Assembly (NCBI GenBank): GCA_025360015.1
Contig: JANYCZ010000059.1
Location: 62,001-126,000, forward strand
Length of the DNA stretch: 64,000 bases
Direction: 5' to 3'
Origin: Verrucomicrobiota bacterium
Lineage (GTDB): Bacteria; Verrucomicrobiota; Verrucomicrobiia; Verrucomicrobiales; Verrucomicrobiaceae
The stretch's first letter is position 1. Each line of letters starts with the position of its first letter. The translations under genes and the position numbers were made by a program. Shown one piece after another: positions 33,977 to 42,892 of this stretch. The notes under the pieces were generated by a model. It was given only the letters and a program-made list of their open reading frames with translations. It did no database searches and was not told the DNA's origin.

Positions 33977-34531
33977 TCACATTTTTGACACTGACACTGC
34001 CGGCACCGACGTGCGGAAAATTTCCACAGGTTCCGGCAGCGAGTCCATCGGCGGTGGGCCGGGGAAATTGTCATCCACAAAGCGACGCCAGGTATCGCGC
34101 GTCTTTTGGGAGATGAAGCCCTGCACGGTGTCGCCGCATTTGCCGCAGATCATCACGCTGTGCAGCAGCGCGAGGCCTTCGCACACGCCGGTGATGACAA
34201 AATCATCCATGCCGGGTGCATCGCGCCGGGCATCACACACCGCGCAGGATTCCAGACCGCGCTCCAGCGTGACCTGCTCATCCTGAAACTGTGCCAGCCG
34301 CTTTTTCGACTCTTGGGAAAACTCTTCCATCATCTGCGAGCGGCAGTGATCGCACAGCGCATACTCCATCACGCACTCGCCACGCTTGTAAGCCTTGGAG
34401 ATTTGAAAGCCGCCGGGGAAGTCCGGCAGGGACTCCCCGCAGCGCGTGCAGTTCTGAAAGGGACGCTCCTCATACTCGCACCGGAGGTCAGGCGGGATCG
34501 GCGGCGGCTGTTGGAGATCGTGATCAGACAT
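33977..34531 (-). CDS. Hypothetical protein with four CxxC zinc motifs
   Basis: 184 residues from the ATG at 34531. Four Cys pairs (CTRC, CDHC, CAVC, CGKC) are spread over the protein and could make two zinc ribbons. The middle is helical and charged. No known family is apparent. It is divergent from the PQQ-like propeller gene; their starts are about 50 bases apart. Confidence 0.7.
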   Translation of the reverse strand: MSDHDLQQPPPIPPDLRCEYEERPFQNCTRCGESLPDFPGGFQISKAYKRGECVMEYALCDHCRSQMMEEFSQESKKRLAQFQDEQVTLERGLESCAVCDARRDAPGMDDFVITGVCEGLALLHSVMICGKCGDTVQGFISQKTRDTWRRFVDDNFPGPPPMDSLPEPVEIFRTSVPAVSVSKM

Positions 34532-34582
34532 CGGCTTGTTTGCAACAAAGCGCACAACATGGCAGTTTCACAGTCCAAACTC

Positions 34583-35728
34583 ATGCGAACCCTGCTTTTC
34601 CTCTACCTCAGCCTTTTCACCGCAGCCATGCTGCATGCCCAGCCGCAGAGCGCCGACTGGCCGGACTCACGCGGCAACGCAGCCATGACGGGCACCTCCC
34701 CCGTGGAGCTGAAGTTCCCGCTTGAACTCGCGTGGCAGTTCAAGCTTATGGACAAGCCGAAGGGCCAGGCCGAGATGCTCGTCTCCAGCGCCGTTGTACG
34801 TTCCGGCAAAGTCTATACTGGCTGCAAGGACGGTAAATTCTTCTGCCTTGATCTCGTCACTGGCAAGGAGGTGTGGAAGACCGAGGCCAAGGGGGCCTTT
34901 GACGGAGCCGCTGCGTTTGCAGGCGAGCTCGTCGTCGTCGGTTGTCAGGACGGTTTTGTTTACGCCTGGAATGCCGATACCGGCAAAGAAGCGTGGAAAT
35001 TTGAAACGCAGGCTGAGATCCACGCGGCGGCGAATGTATGGACGAATCCGGAGACCAAGGCACAGAAAATCATCATCGGCAGTTACGACTATTCCATCTA
35101 CTGCCTGGACGCGAAAACAGGAGCGAAGGATTGGGCCGCCGAAACCGGCTACTACATCAATGGCGGCTCGGCCGTGGGTGAGGGCAAGGTGGTCTTCGGC
35201 GGCTGTGACAGCGTGCTGCATGTGCACGATGTGAACACCGGCAAGGAAGAGCGGCAGATCGAAGTGGGAGCCTACATCGGCAACAACGTCGCCATCGCCG
35301 ATGGTGTGATTTACGTCAGCCACTACGGCAACCGCGTGGGTGCGTACAAAATCGCCGACGGCACCAAACTCTGGGAATACGGCGAGCGCGACTTCGAGTA
35401 CTACGCGGCCCCTGCCATCTGGGACAAAGGTGTCTATGTCGGCGGTCGTGACAAACGCTTTCACGCCATCGACCGCGTCACCGGCGCACAGCTCTGGGAA
35501 TTCCGCGCGCGGGATCGCATCGACAGCAGCGCTGTCATCTGCGCCGGGAAGGTGGCGATCTTTGGCTGCGATGATGGCTATCTCTACGCCCTCGACATCA
35601 AGGACGGCAAAGAGGTGTGGCACAACGAACTCGGCGCGCCGGTGAAGACATCACCGGCGATTGCAGGGGATTACATCATCGTCGGTGCGGATGATGGGGT
35701 GCTGTATGTGTTTAAGAATGGGAAGTGA
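34583..35728 (+). CDS. Secreted PQQ-type beta-propeller protein
   Basis: 381 residues from the ATG at 34583, where a signal peptide (MRTLLFLYLSLFTAAMLHA) begins; an ATG at 34559 in frame is an alternative. Repeats of about 40 residues with the tryptophan-docking pattern (GKFFCLDLVTGKEVWK, GFVYAWNADTGKEAWKF, YSIYCLDAKTGAKDWA and more) build a seven- or eight-bladed propeller. Similar proteins in this phylum are annotated as outer-membrane-assembly BamB-like or PQQ-binding; catalytic residues of quinoprotein dehydrogenases are not evident. Confidence 0.85.
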   Translation: MRTLLFLYLSLFTAAMLHAQPQSADWPDSRGNAAMTGTSPVELKFPLELAWQFKLMDKPKGQAEMLVSSAVVRSGKVYTGCKDGKFFCLDLVTGKEVWKTEAKGAFDGAAAFAGELVVVGCQDGFVYAWNADTGKEAWKFETQAEIHAAANVWTNPETKAQKIIIGSYDYSIYCLDAKTGAKDWAAETGYYINGGSAVGEGKVVFGGCDSVLHVHDVNTGKEERQIEVGAYIGNNVAIADGVIYVSHYGNRVGAYKIADGTKLWEYGERDFEYYAAPAIWDKGVYVGGRDKRFHAIDRVTGAQLWEFRARDRIDSSAVICAGKVAIFGCDDGYLYALDIKDGKEVWHNELGAPVKTSPAIAGDYIIVGADDGVLYVFKNGK

Positions 35729-35738
35729 GAGCTTGCGC

Positions 35739-36257
35739 ATGAAAACCATCTCAAAAGCCAGCTTCCTATCTCTGATGAAGCCACGAGGACTGATGCTGGA
35801 CATCCAATATCAGCCGCCCCAGACCTTGGTGTTTCCCGGCACTCCAGACCTCTGTCATTCATGGGACATGCCAAGCTCGCCCAAGAATGTCGCCAGATTC
35901 GTCACCTCCCTGTTTGATGCCACCGAAGAGACCACTGGTTTTTACCTCTACCCGCGTGTGGGGGCCTGGGCGGCAGGTTACTCGCTGCAGACCTTTCAAA
36001 CCAGAGCCGTGTTCATCGCCTGTGGTATGAATCCCAATGATGACGATGTCATCTATGCAACCGTCGATGAAATGGATGCCATCGAAACACTTTTCGCCAT
36101 CTCCCTGATCTTTGGCGGCACGGTGGATGATGATGTTTTCGCGATCCCCTCCCACGGCAAGATGCTGCTCTATGCGGACCATCATGAAGCAGTGCATCCT
36201 GCGTTTTCATGCGCTGATTTGATGAACCGATATGTGCCACAAATTTCTGCGGGTTAA
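35739..36257 (+). CDS. Hypothetical protein
   Basis: 172 residues from the ATG at 35739, 10 bases after the propeller gene. It is probably cytoplasmic, of mixed alpha/beta composition with many acidic residues (GMNPNDDDVIYATVDEMDAIE). No signal peptide or known motif. The size and composition recall immunity-type or stress proteins, but this is not evidence of function. Confidence 0.6.
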   Translation: MKTISKASFLSLMKPRGLMLDIQYQPPQTLVFPGTPDLCHSWDMPSSPKNVARFVTSLFDATEETTGFYLYPRVGAWAAGYSLQTFQTRAVFIACGMNPNDDDVIYATVDEMDAIETLFAISLIFGGTVDDDVFAIPSHGKMLLYADHHEAVHPAFSCADLMNRYVPQISAG

Positions 36258-36352
36258 AACATCCGCAGGCTGACAGCCCTTTTTTACGTCCGACCCATTC
36301 TGATCCTGCGGCATCCCCTTGCATCCCCACAACCCACCGCTAAAGGAAACGG

Positions 36353-36934
36353 GTGCGCATCATTTCCGGCATTGCAGGGGGGCTTGCTCTTGAAGTCCCG
36401 AAAACCGTCACACGACCCACGCAGGATCGGGTGCGGCAGGCTGTGTTCTCAATGCTGGGCGAACTCGTCCCCGGCGCGCATGTGCTGGATCTGTTTGCCG
36501 GCACGGGAGCCATCGGCCTCGAATGCCTGAGCCGGGGTGCGGCTTCGGCGATGTTTGTGGATGAAAACAAAGGGGCCTGCGACGTGATCCGCAAGAACAT
36601 CGCCAAGACCCGCCTGACGGGGGCCACGGTGCGCCACGGCGATGTCTTCAGCAATCTGCCGCTGCTGCAACGCGACGGCAAAAAGTTTGATCTCATCTTC
36701 GCCGATCCACCCTACACACACTGCGATGCGGATACGGACTTCGTCGCCCAACTGCTGGCCGAGGAGGCGCTGCCTGCGCTGCTGCACGCGGAGAGCCACC
36801 TCATTCTCGAAAGCCACCACTTCAACCGCGAAACGAAAAGCTGGCCCGGCTGGGAGGTGCTGACCGACCGCAACTACGGCTCCACCCGCATCGTCTGGCT
36901 GCGCAAAATCCCGCATGTCATCGAAAGCGCTTAG
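36353..36934 (+). CDS. rsmD: 16S rRNA (guanine-N2)-methyltransferase RsmD
   Basis: 193 residues, GTG start preceded by the ribosome binding site AAAGGAAAC. MRIISGIAGG, the phosphate/SAM motif LDLFAGTGAIGLECLSRGA and the catalytic FADPPY are diagnostic. It methylates G966 (E. coli numbering) of 16S rRNA. It overlaps the start of waaA by 20 bases; rsmD is often near coaD, which is not here. Confidence 0.93.
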   Translation: MRIISGIAGGLALEVPKTVTRPTQDRVRQAVFSMLGELVPGAHVLDLFAGTGAIGLECLSRGAASAMFVDENKGACDVIRKNIAKTRLTGATVRHGDVFSNLPLLQRDGKKFDLIFADPPYTHCDADTDFVAQLLAEEALPALLHAESHLILESHHFNRETKSWPGWEVLTDRNYGSTRIVWLRKIPHVIESA

Positions 36935-38267
36935 CCTCACTCTCTACAATCTGGCGCTGCCTCTGGGGCTCGTACTGATGCTGCCCCGCGCCTTGATCAA
37001 AATGCGCCGCCGCAACGGGCGCTGGCAGGATCTGGCCCAGCGCTTCGGCTTCTTCCCCGCCGAGACGCAGGCAGCCATCCATGCCCTGCCGCAGCGGGAG
37101 CGCTTCTGGGTGCACGCCGTGAGCGTGGGTGAAGTGGGCGTGGCGAAAAAACTCATCGCGCGGCTGCTCAAAACGCAGGGCGATCTCGGCATCGTGCTCA
37201 GCACGACGACACCCACCGGATATGCGCTGGCGGAAGAACTGGCAGCGCAGAATGCGGGGCGTGTCGTTGCTATTTACAGTCCCATTGATCTGCCCGGTGT
37301 CGGCCGGCTCATGCTGGAGCGCATTCAGCCGACACAACTGGTGCTGGTAGAGGCTGAGGTGTGGCCCAACCTGACCGCCTCGGCTTCACGCCTTGGCATT
37401 CCGATTTCGCTGGTCAATGCGCGGCTCTCCCCGCGCAGTGAGCGGCGCTATCGCAAATTTCGCAACTTCATCGGGCCGATTTTCCGCATGCTGCATCAGG
37501 TGCTGGTGCAGGAGGCCGACGACGTGGCGCGGTGGCAGGGCTTTGGGGTCGATGCGGAGCGCATCCACTTCACGGGCAGCATCAAATACGATCCCGAAGG
37601 TGCGGTGGTGGCCGCTGCGAAGATTGACGAACTGCGCAGCGTGCTCACGCAGACTGGCATTGCCCCCGCACAACCGACACTGCTCGCCGCCAGCACGCAT
37701 GCGGGGGAAGAAATCGAGCTCGCCCGTGTCTTTCTGCGGCTGCGCGAACAGGTGCGCGATCTCGCGCTGCTCATTGTGCCGCGTCATGTGGAGCGGCGTG
37801 CGGAGATCAGCGCCGCCCTGCAAAGCATCGGCATCTCCCCCGCCCTGCGCAGCGATTCATCTTCACGCGTCGATCCCGCTGCGCCCGTCTTCATCATCGA
37901 CACCACCGGCGAACTGGCCGCGTGGCAGCACCTCGCCACGCTCGTCGTCGTTGGGAAAAGTTTCCTGGCTGAAGGCGGGCAGAATCCCGCCGAGGCGGCG
38001 CTGGCACAGAAGCCGGTGCTCTTCGGCCCGCACATGGAGAACTTCAGGCCGCTGGTGGAGCTGCTGCTGAAACGCGGCGGCGCGCAGCAGGTCGCTGATT
38101 TTGCGGAGCTCGAATCGGCCTGCCGCACGCTGCTGCAAGATCCGGCCAAAGCTGCGCGCATGGCAAAGGCCGGGCATGATGCATTGACGATTCATGAAGG
38201 CGCGACGATGCGCAGCGTGGAGCGGCTGCTGTCATCCTCTGCATCCACCCCAAGCTTCCAGGCATGA
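36915..38267 (+). CDS. waaA: 3-deoxy-D-manno-octulosonic acid (Kdo) transferase
   Basis: 450 residues. An N-terminal membrane-associated helix (LTLYNLALPLGLVLMLPRALIK) precedes a GT30 fold with HAVSVGEV, STTTPTGY, EAEVWPNL, NARLS and the late FGPHMENF motif. It attaches Kdo to lipid A precursor at the inner membrane and shows that the organism makes, or descended from makers of, lipopolysaccharide. It starts inside rsmD. Confidence 0.95.
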   Translation: MSSKALSLTLYNLALPLGLVLMLPRALIKMRRRNGRWQDLAQRFGFFPAETQAAIHALPQRERFWVHAVSVGEVGVAKKLIARLLKTQGDLGIVLSTTTPTGYALAEELAAQNAGRVVAIYSPIDLPGVGRLMLERIQPTQLVLVEAEVWPNLTASASRLGIPISLVNARLSPRSERRYRKFRNFIGPIFRMLHQVLVQEADDVARWQGFGVDAERIHFTGSIKYDPEGAVVAAAKIDELRSVLTQTGIAPAQPTLLAASTHAGEEIELARVFLRLREQVRDLALLIVPRHVERRAEISAALQSIGISPALRSDSSSRVDPAAPVFIIDTTGELAAWQHLATLVVVGKSFLAEGGQNPAEAALAQKPVLFGPHMENFRPLVELLLKRGGAQQVADFAELESACRTLLQDPAKAARMAKAGHDALTIHEGATMRSVERLLSSSASTPSFQA

Positions 38268-38861
38268 AACGTGTAGTCCTGCTCACGGCTGCTGTTAGCT
38301 TGCTGGTCGGTTTCGGTGCAGGCTACTTCTTCGCCGTGGGAACAATGGTCTTCCATGCTAAGACGCTCATGAATGAAGTTTATGATTCTCAGGCGACTCT
38401 CCATGTCCGGTGTTTTCCCAAAAATACTCGTGGCACTTTCACCATTCTGGAGCCGACGGGAAATTTGGGGACACGAACCTTTCCCTGATAACGGAGGACA
38501 ATCCCATCGGCCTGAACTTATATGATCCACGATCAAAGGACGACATCGTTTCCCCCGAACTTGTGCTGCCCTGTGGCAGACAGGTCGAACTGATCACCGG
38601 CTCGGCTGACGTGATTCATGCTCTGGGTGACTTCCATGACAAAATGGAAATCGACGCTTTCCCCTCAATTGAAGAGAGGAAACTTTTCAAACTCCGGCTG
38701 AGCCTGCTTCCGGAACTCTACACTGCGTTCAATTATGCGGCCCCGGCTTCAAGAATCATCATGCCCCGTATCGCTACATTGATGATGCGGCATTTACGGC
38801 GTGGCTGAATACGCGGCGGCCATTGGCGGAACAAATTGGTGCGGTGCCTAGCACTCAGTGA
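38264..38861 (+). pseudogene. Small membrane-anchored gene broken by two frameshifts
   Basis: An ATG overlapping the waaA stop opens a frame (to 38488) with an N-terminal helix (VVLLTAAVSLLVGFGAGYFFAVG). Protein-like sequence then continues in a second frame from about 38470 (GDTNLSLITEDNPIGLNLYD) and a third from 38736 (CGPGFKNHHAPYRYIDD) to the stop at 38861. Each switch needs one extra base: near a TTT-GGGG run at about 38463-38470 and near 38735. The joined product would be about 200 residues. Either the gene has decayed or these are sequencing indels. Function unknown. Confidence 0.5.
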
Positions 38862-38974
38862 AAAGGAGAAGCCCTGAACCTGAAGGGGATCGGGAGACCC
38901 CGTCACCTTGGGCACAACTCCAACTTCGCGACCCAAGAATGCTTTCCAGAACGAGCTCAAGCTCGCGAGTACTT

Positions 38975-39886
38975 TCAGGCCCAGAGCGCTTGCGGATACT
39001 CACCCGCATCCACCAGCGCGCGGATGCTGGCGACGACTTCGGCTTTGTCTTCGGGATAGGTGACACCGAACCATTTGCCGGTGGTTTCGAGGACGCGCAC
39101 GTCGGCTTTGCCGGCGGCGATGAGGGCATCGACCTGAGCGGGGACGTAGCACTCGGATTTGAGCTCGGTGCCACGCTCGGCGAGGAAGGCGGCGAAGGCC
39201 TGGCGCAGGTGCGCGAAGATGTCCGGGGTGAAGCCGAAGAAGTTCATGGATACAACTTCATTGCCGGTGAGCGGGACGTAAGCGCCTTCGACCTCGCGGT
39301 TTTCCGCCGCGCTGCCGTGCCGGAAGATCTTCGTCATCTCCAGGACGGTGCTCAGCATGCCGTGGGCATCGCAGGTGCAGACGCCACGGGAGACGCTGCC
39401 GTGATCTGACAGCGTGTTCTTCAGGTAGAAGCCGACCATGGACCAGTGGCTTTTGCCGTCCTGCGGGCGTGGCTGGATGAGGTCTGCGGCGATCTTGGTG
39501 AACGCATCCTGCCCGTAGAAATCGTCCGCATTGATCATGAGGAAGGGTTCGTGCACCACGCTCTCAGCGGCGAGCAGGGCATGCGCGGTGCCCCAGGGCT
39601 TGGTGCGGCCTTCTGGGACGGTGAAGCCAGCGGGGAGATCGTGCAGATCCTGGAACGCGTAATCCACCGCGATGCGGCCCTCATACTTGGCGCCGATCTG
39701 GGTGCGAAACAGCTCTTCGAAGTCGCGACGGATGACGAAAACCACCTTGCCGAAGCCCGCGCGGATCGCGTCAAAGACGGAGTAGTCCAGCACCACCTCG
39801 CCGGAAGGCCCCATGGCATCGAGTTGTTTGAGGCCGCCGTAACGGCTGCCCATGCCGGCAGCGAGGATGAGGAGAGTGGGTTTCAT
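38975..39886 (-). CDS. Sugar-phosphate nucleotidyltransferase
   Basis: 303 residues. The nucleotide-binding start LILAAGMGSRYGGLKQL is the NTP-transferase signature, with a P loop GPSGE, MINADDFYG (metal-binding Asp pair) and GTAHALLAA. This is the fold of glucose-1-phosphate uridylyl- and thymidylyltransferases; the exact sugar cannot be read. Its start is divergent from the zinc-ribbon gene at 40094. Confidence 0.85.
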   Translation of the reverse strand: MKPTLLILAAGMGSRYGGLKQLDAMGPSGEVVLDYSVFDAIRAGFGKVVFVIRRDFEELFRTQIGAKYEGRIAVDYAFQDLHDLPAGFTVPEGRTKPWGTAHALLAAESVVHEPFLMINADDFYGQDAFTKIAADLIQPRPQDGKSHWSMVGFYLKNTLSDHGSVSRGVCTCDAHGMLSTVLEMTKIFRHGSAAENREVEGAYVPLTGNEVVSMNFFGFTPDIFAHLRQAFAAFLAERGTELKSECYVPAQVDALIAAGKADVRVLETTGKWFGVTYPEDKAEVVASIRALVDAGEYPQALWA

Positions 39887-39968
39887 CGAATGAGAAGAGA
39901 GGAAAGTGAGTGTGAACTTGTACCTTTTCGCCGGGCGGCGGTCAGGTCAAGGTGGAAGAGGATGCGAC

Positions 39969-40013
39969 GTCAAGAGGTCAAGCAGGGCAGCTTCGAAGCT
40001 TGCCCCTCTTGAC
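39969..40013. repeat. Long intergenic hairpin with TTGAC arms
   Basis: GTCAAGAGG at 39969-39977 pairs with CCTCTTGAC at 40005-40013. Inside, GGGCA and TGCCC flank the palindrome GCTTCGAAGC. It lies between two divergently transcribed genes, so it is not a terminator for either; further TTGAC words surround it. Confidence 0.65.
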
Positions 40014-40093
40014 CGACGAAGTCTTGACTCTTTGACGACCCGGTTCAACACAGAGCTTGTGCTCCTTCCTCGTTTCGGCTTACATCCAGACAC

Positions 40094-40798
40094 ATGCTTC
40101 AAGACATCACGAAACTCATTCAGCTTCAGGAACGTGACCAGCGCATTCGCGCGCTGCAGAAAGACCTCAAGGACATCCCCACGCTGCAATCCCGGGCCAA
40201 AATGCAGCTGGCCGGAGATCAGGCCGCTGTGGACGCCGCAAATCTGGCCATGAAGGAGATCGAGGTGAAGATCAAAAGCATCCAGCTCGATGTGCAGACG
40301 CGCCAGACCTCCATCAAGCGCCTGCAGGACCAGCAGTTCGAGACGCGCAAGAACGACGAATTCGCCGCCCTCGGACATGAGGTCAAACGTTACCAGGGCG
40401 ACATCAACAAGCTCGAAGACGGTGAACTGGAGCAGATGGAGCACCTCGAAACTGCCAAGGCGAAACTCAAGGACGCCCAGGCCAAACTGGCCGCCACGCA
40501 GACCCGCGTGAACGACGAGCTCAAGAATCTTGAAGAGCGCGGCGTGGGTGTGAAAAACCGTCTCGTAGATCTCACTGCGGAACGTGCCAAGCTGGCCGAA
40601 CCCATCGATCCCGATTCGCTTGATCTCTACACCCGGATCTTTAACAAGAAAGGCGATGCGGCGATCGTGCCGATGGAAAACATGATGTGCGGCGGCTGCC
40701 ACATGAAGGTGGTCGTGGGAGTGATGCAGTCGCTGAAGCAGTCGGAGAGCCTCACCCAGTGCGAAGCCTGCGGGCGGATTTTGTATCTGGTGGAATAG
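40094..40798 (+). CDS. Coiled-coil protein with C-terminal zinc ribbon
   Basis: 234 residues. Residues about 5-165 form a long antiparallel coiled coil rich in Glu, Lys, Gln and Leu. The end carries a C4 zinc ribbon: CGGC and, 25 residues on, CEAC. This is the CT398/YbfG-like family (COG1579) found across bacteria, thought to bind nucleic acid or act as an adaptor, with no settled function. Confidence 0.85.
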   Translation: MLQDITKLIQLQERDQRIRALQKDLKDIPTLQSRAKMQLAGDQAAVDAANLAMKEIEVKIKSIQLDVQTRQTSIKRLQDQQFETRKNDEFAALGHEVKRYQGDINKLEDGELEQMEHLETAKAKLKDAQAKLAATQTRVNDELKNLEERGVGVKNRLVDLTAERAKLAEPIDPDSLDLYTRIFNKKGDAAIVPMENMMCGGCHMKVVVGVMQSLKQSESLTQCEACGRILYLVE

Positions 40799-40822
40799 TC
40801 GGGAGTCGGGCCATCCAGAGCC

Positions 40823-40898
40823 GTTCTGTAGTACCGGTTTTAGCCGGAATCTGGAGGCTTCCCAGACCGCCTAAAGGCGGGACTACAATACGAAGAAC
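40823..40898. repeat. Second copy of the CTACAATACGAAGAA palindromic element
   Basis: GTTCTGTAGTACCGGTTTTA on the left and GGGACTACAATACGAAGAAC on the right match the element at 26572-26653, with a different middle (CCGCCTAAAGGCGG). It lies between convergent genes. The left end is less perfect than in the first copy. Confidence 0.75.
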
Positions 40899-40915
40899 CG
40901 ATCCCTCGCCCTCCC

Positions 40916-42367
40916 CTACGCCAGCAGCTTGTGCAGGACCCTGCCATGCACATCCGTGAGGCGGAAGTCGCGGCCTTGGAATTTGAAAGTGAGCTTCTCG
41001 TGCTCCAGGCCGAGGAGGTGCAAAATGGTAGCGTGCAGATCGTGCACATGCGCGGGATCTTCCGCCACGCCGAAGCCCAGCTCATCCGTTTGGCCCAACG
41101 TCTGCCCGGCCTTCACACCGCCACCGGCGAACCACATGGTGAAGGCGTCGATGTGGTGATTGCGCCCCGTCTTGTCGCGGTTTTCGCCCATCGGCGTACG
41201 GCCGAATTCGCCGCCCCAGATGACAAGTGTTTCTTCCAGCAAACCGCGAGATTTCAGATCGCGGATCAGCGCCGCGCAGCCTTGATCGACGTCTTTGACC
41301 ACCTTGGGGAAATCATCTTCCAGCGTTTCGCCTTTGCCGCCGTGGTTGTCCCAGCTGGTGTGGTAGAGCTGGACGAAGCGGGTGCCGCGCTCGACGAGAC
41401 GGCGTGCGAGCAGGCAGTTGCGCGCGAAGGACGGCTGAGAAGGATCGACGCCATAGAGATCAAGCGTGGCTTTGGATTCACCGCGCAGGTCGATCAGCTC
41501 CGGCGCGCTGCTCTGCATGCGCCAGGCCATTTCATAGGCGTTGATGCGCGTTTGGATTTCATCGTCCCCGGTTTCAACGAGGCGGGAAAGATTCAGCTCG
41601 CGTGCGGTGTCGATGACGCGCCGCTGGCTGGCGACGCTGTACTCCGCCGGCGTGGAGAGATTCAGGATGGGCTCGCCCGAACCACGCAATGGCACGCCCT
41701 GGTAGGTCGTCGGCAGGAAGCCGCTGCCCCAGAGCACGGAGCCGCCACGCGGGCCACGCGGCCCGCTTTGCAGCACGACGAAGCCGGGCAGATCGCTCGA
41801 CTCACTGCCGATGCCATACGTCACCCACGCTCCCATCGACGGCCGGCCAAACTGGCCGCTGCCGGTGTTCATGAAGAGCTTGGCCGGGGCGTGATTGAAC
41901 AGCTCTGTCTTGCAGGTCTTGACGATGCTGATGTCATCCACCACGCCCTTCATGTGCGGCAGCATGTCGCTCACCCACGCACCGCTCTGGCCCTCCTGCT
42001 GAAACTCGCGCCGCGTGCCCAGCAGCTTGAAGCCATTGCTCGTGCCCATGAAGGCAAAGCGCTTGCCCTCGATGTAGCTCTGCGGAATCGGCTGACCATT
42101 CAGCTCCACGAGCTTCGGTTTGTAATCAAACAGTTCGAGCTGTGACGGCCCGCCGGCCATGAAGAGGTAGATGACGTTCTTGGCGCGCGGCGTGACATCC
42201 GCTTTTTTCATCACGCCCGGGCCTGCCGCTGCGGCAGCACTGGCGGCATGCAGTCCGCGTTCAGCCATCATCGACGCCAGCGCCACGGAGCCGATCCCCA
42301 TGCCGCACTGGCTGAAGAAATGGCGGCGCGTGGTTTCGCGGAGCTGGCTGTCTTGCGGAGAAATCAT
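40916..42367 (-). CDS. DUF1501 protein, Tat-exported (second copy)
   Basis: 483 residues. Twin-arginine signal TRRHFFSQCGMGIGS with Arg14-Arg15. Family motifs: YLFMAGGPSQLELFDYKP, FNHAPAKLFMNTG, HTSWDNHGGKGETL, WGGEFGRTPMGENRDKTGRNHH and GFGVAEDPAHVHDLHATILHLLGLEHEKLTF. It belongs to the subgroup usually encoded directly after a DUF1553 heme/cytochrome gene; here the upstream gene is hicB instead. Confidence 0.9.
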   Translation of the reverse strand: MISPQDSQLRETTRRHFFSQCGMGIGSVALASMMAERGLHAASAAAAAGPGVMKKADVTPRAKNVIYLFMAGGPSQLELFDYKPKLVELNGQPIPQSYIEGKRFAFMGTSNGFKLLGTRREFQQEGQSGAWVSDMLPHMKGVVDDISIVKTCKTELFNHAPAKLFMNTGSGQFGRPSMGAWVTYGIGSESSDLPGFVVLQSGPRGPRGGSVLWGSGFLPTTYQGVPLRGSGEPILNLSTPAEYSVASQRRVIDTARELNLSRLVETGDDEIQTRINAYEMAWRMQSSAPELIDLRGESKATLDLYGVDPSQPSFARNCLLARRLVERGTRFVQLYHTSWDNHGGKGETLEDDFPKVVKDVDQGCAALIRDLKSRGLLEETLVIWGGEFGRTPMGENRDKTGRNHHIDAFTMWFAGGGVKAGQTLGQTDELGFGVAEDPAHVHDLHATILHLLGLEHEKLTFKFQGRDFRLTDVHGRVLHKLLA

Positions 42368-42404
42368 CTAGCGAGCTTACGCAGGTGCCGGTGCGGATGT
42401 TTCA

Positions 42405-42629
42405 TCAAGTCCCCAGCGCATAGATCGCTGGGCGGTAACGTGGCTTTGGCACCGGCTTCTTGTGCTTCCTGGCTGCAGCGAGCCAAGCTGTCTTTGCTAT
42501 GAGCACTTCTTTGAGCGCCGTCTCGGGTGTGGCCCCAAAAGCAGCACATGACTTTAAATCCGGCACATCGGCGATGTAGCCGCCATCCTCAGCACTGAAA
42601 AAGAGATTGATGTGGTAGTCCGTTTTCAT
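42405..42629 (-). CDS. hicB: HicB-family antitoxin
   Basis: 74 residues from the ATG at 42629, sharing one base with the hicA stop (TGATG). The HicB fold is seen in the opening YHINLFFSAEDGGYIADVPDL and the helix GATPETALKEVLIA. There is no separate DNA-binding domain, so it is the short HicB type that neutralises HicA and may repress through the partial fold. Confidence 0.85.
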   Translation of the reverse strand: MKTDYHINLFFSAEDGGYIADVPDLKSCAAFGATPETALKEVLIAKTAWLAAARKHKKPVPKPRYRPAIYALGT

Positions 42630-42877
42630 CACTCGTGCATGGTAAGGTGAAACTCCTCAATGTCGCGCAAGAACTGCTTCACCTGATACGGCTTGGCCTT
42701 ACCTGAGGCATTTTGAATATTGAGAGGTCTCGTTGTTTTAGGATTCACAAAAATATGATGACTGCCACTGACGCGATCCAGATGATAGCCAAACGCACCC
42801 GCAAGTGTGCAAAGATCGGCGAACCGCACATTCTGCGGCGCGTTCATGGATTTGTGGAGCAGTTTGCGGAGCTTCAT
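42629..42877 (-). CDS. hicA: HicA-family mRNA interferase toxin
   Basis: 82 residues. The double-stranded RNA-binding-like fold has NVRFADLCTLAGAFGY, the catalytic His region GSHHIF, and AKPYQVKQFL at the end. HicA cleaves mRNA when HicB is lost. The gene comes before hicB, the usual order, and the two overlap. It sits between a DUF1501 gene and the double-SIS gene, and its upstream 15 bases leave little room for an own promoter. Confidence 0.88.
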   Translation of the reverse strand: MKLRKLLHKSMNAPQNVRFADLCTLAGAFGYHLDRVSGSHHIFVNPKTTRPLNIQNASGKAKPYQVKQFLRDIEEFHLTMHE

Positions 42878-42892
42878 TGAAAGGTCCGATTG

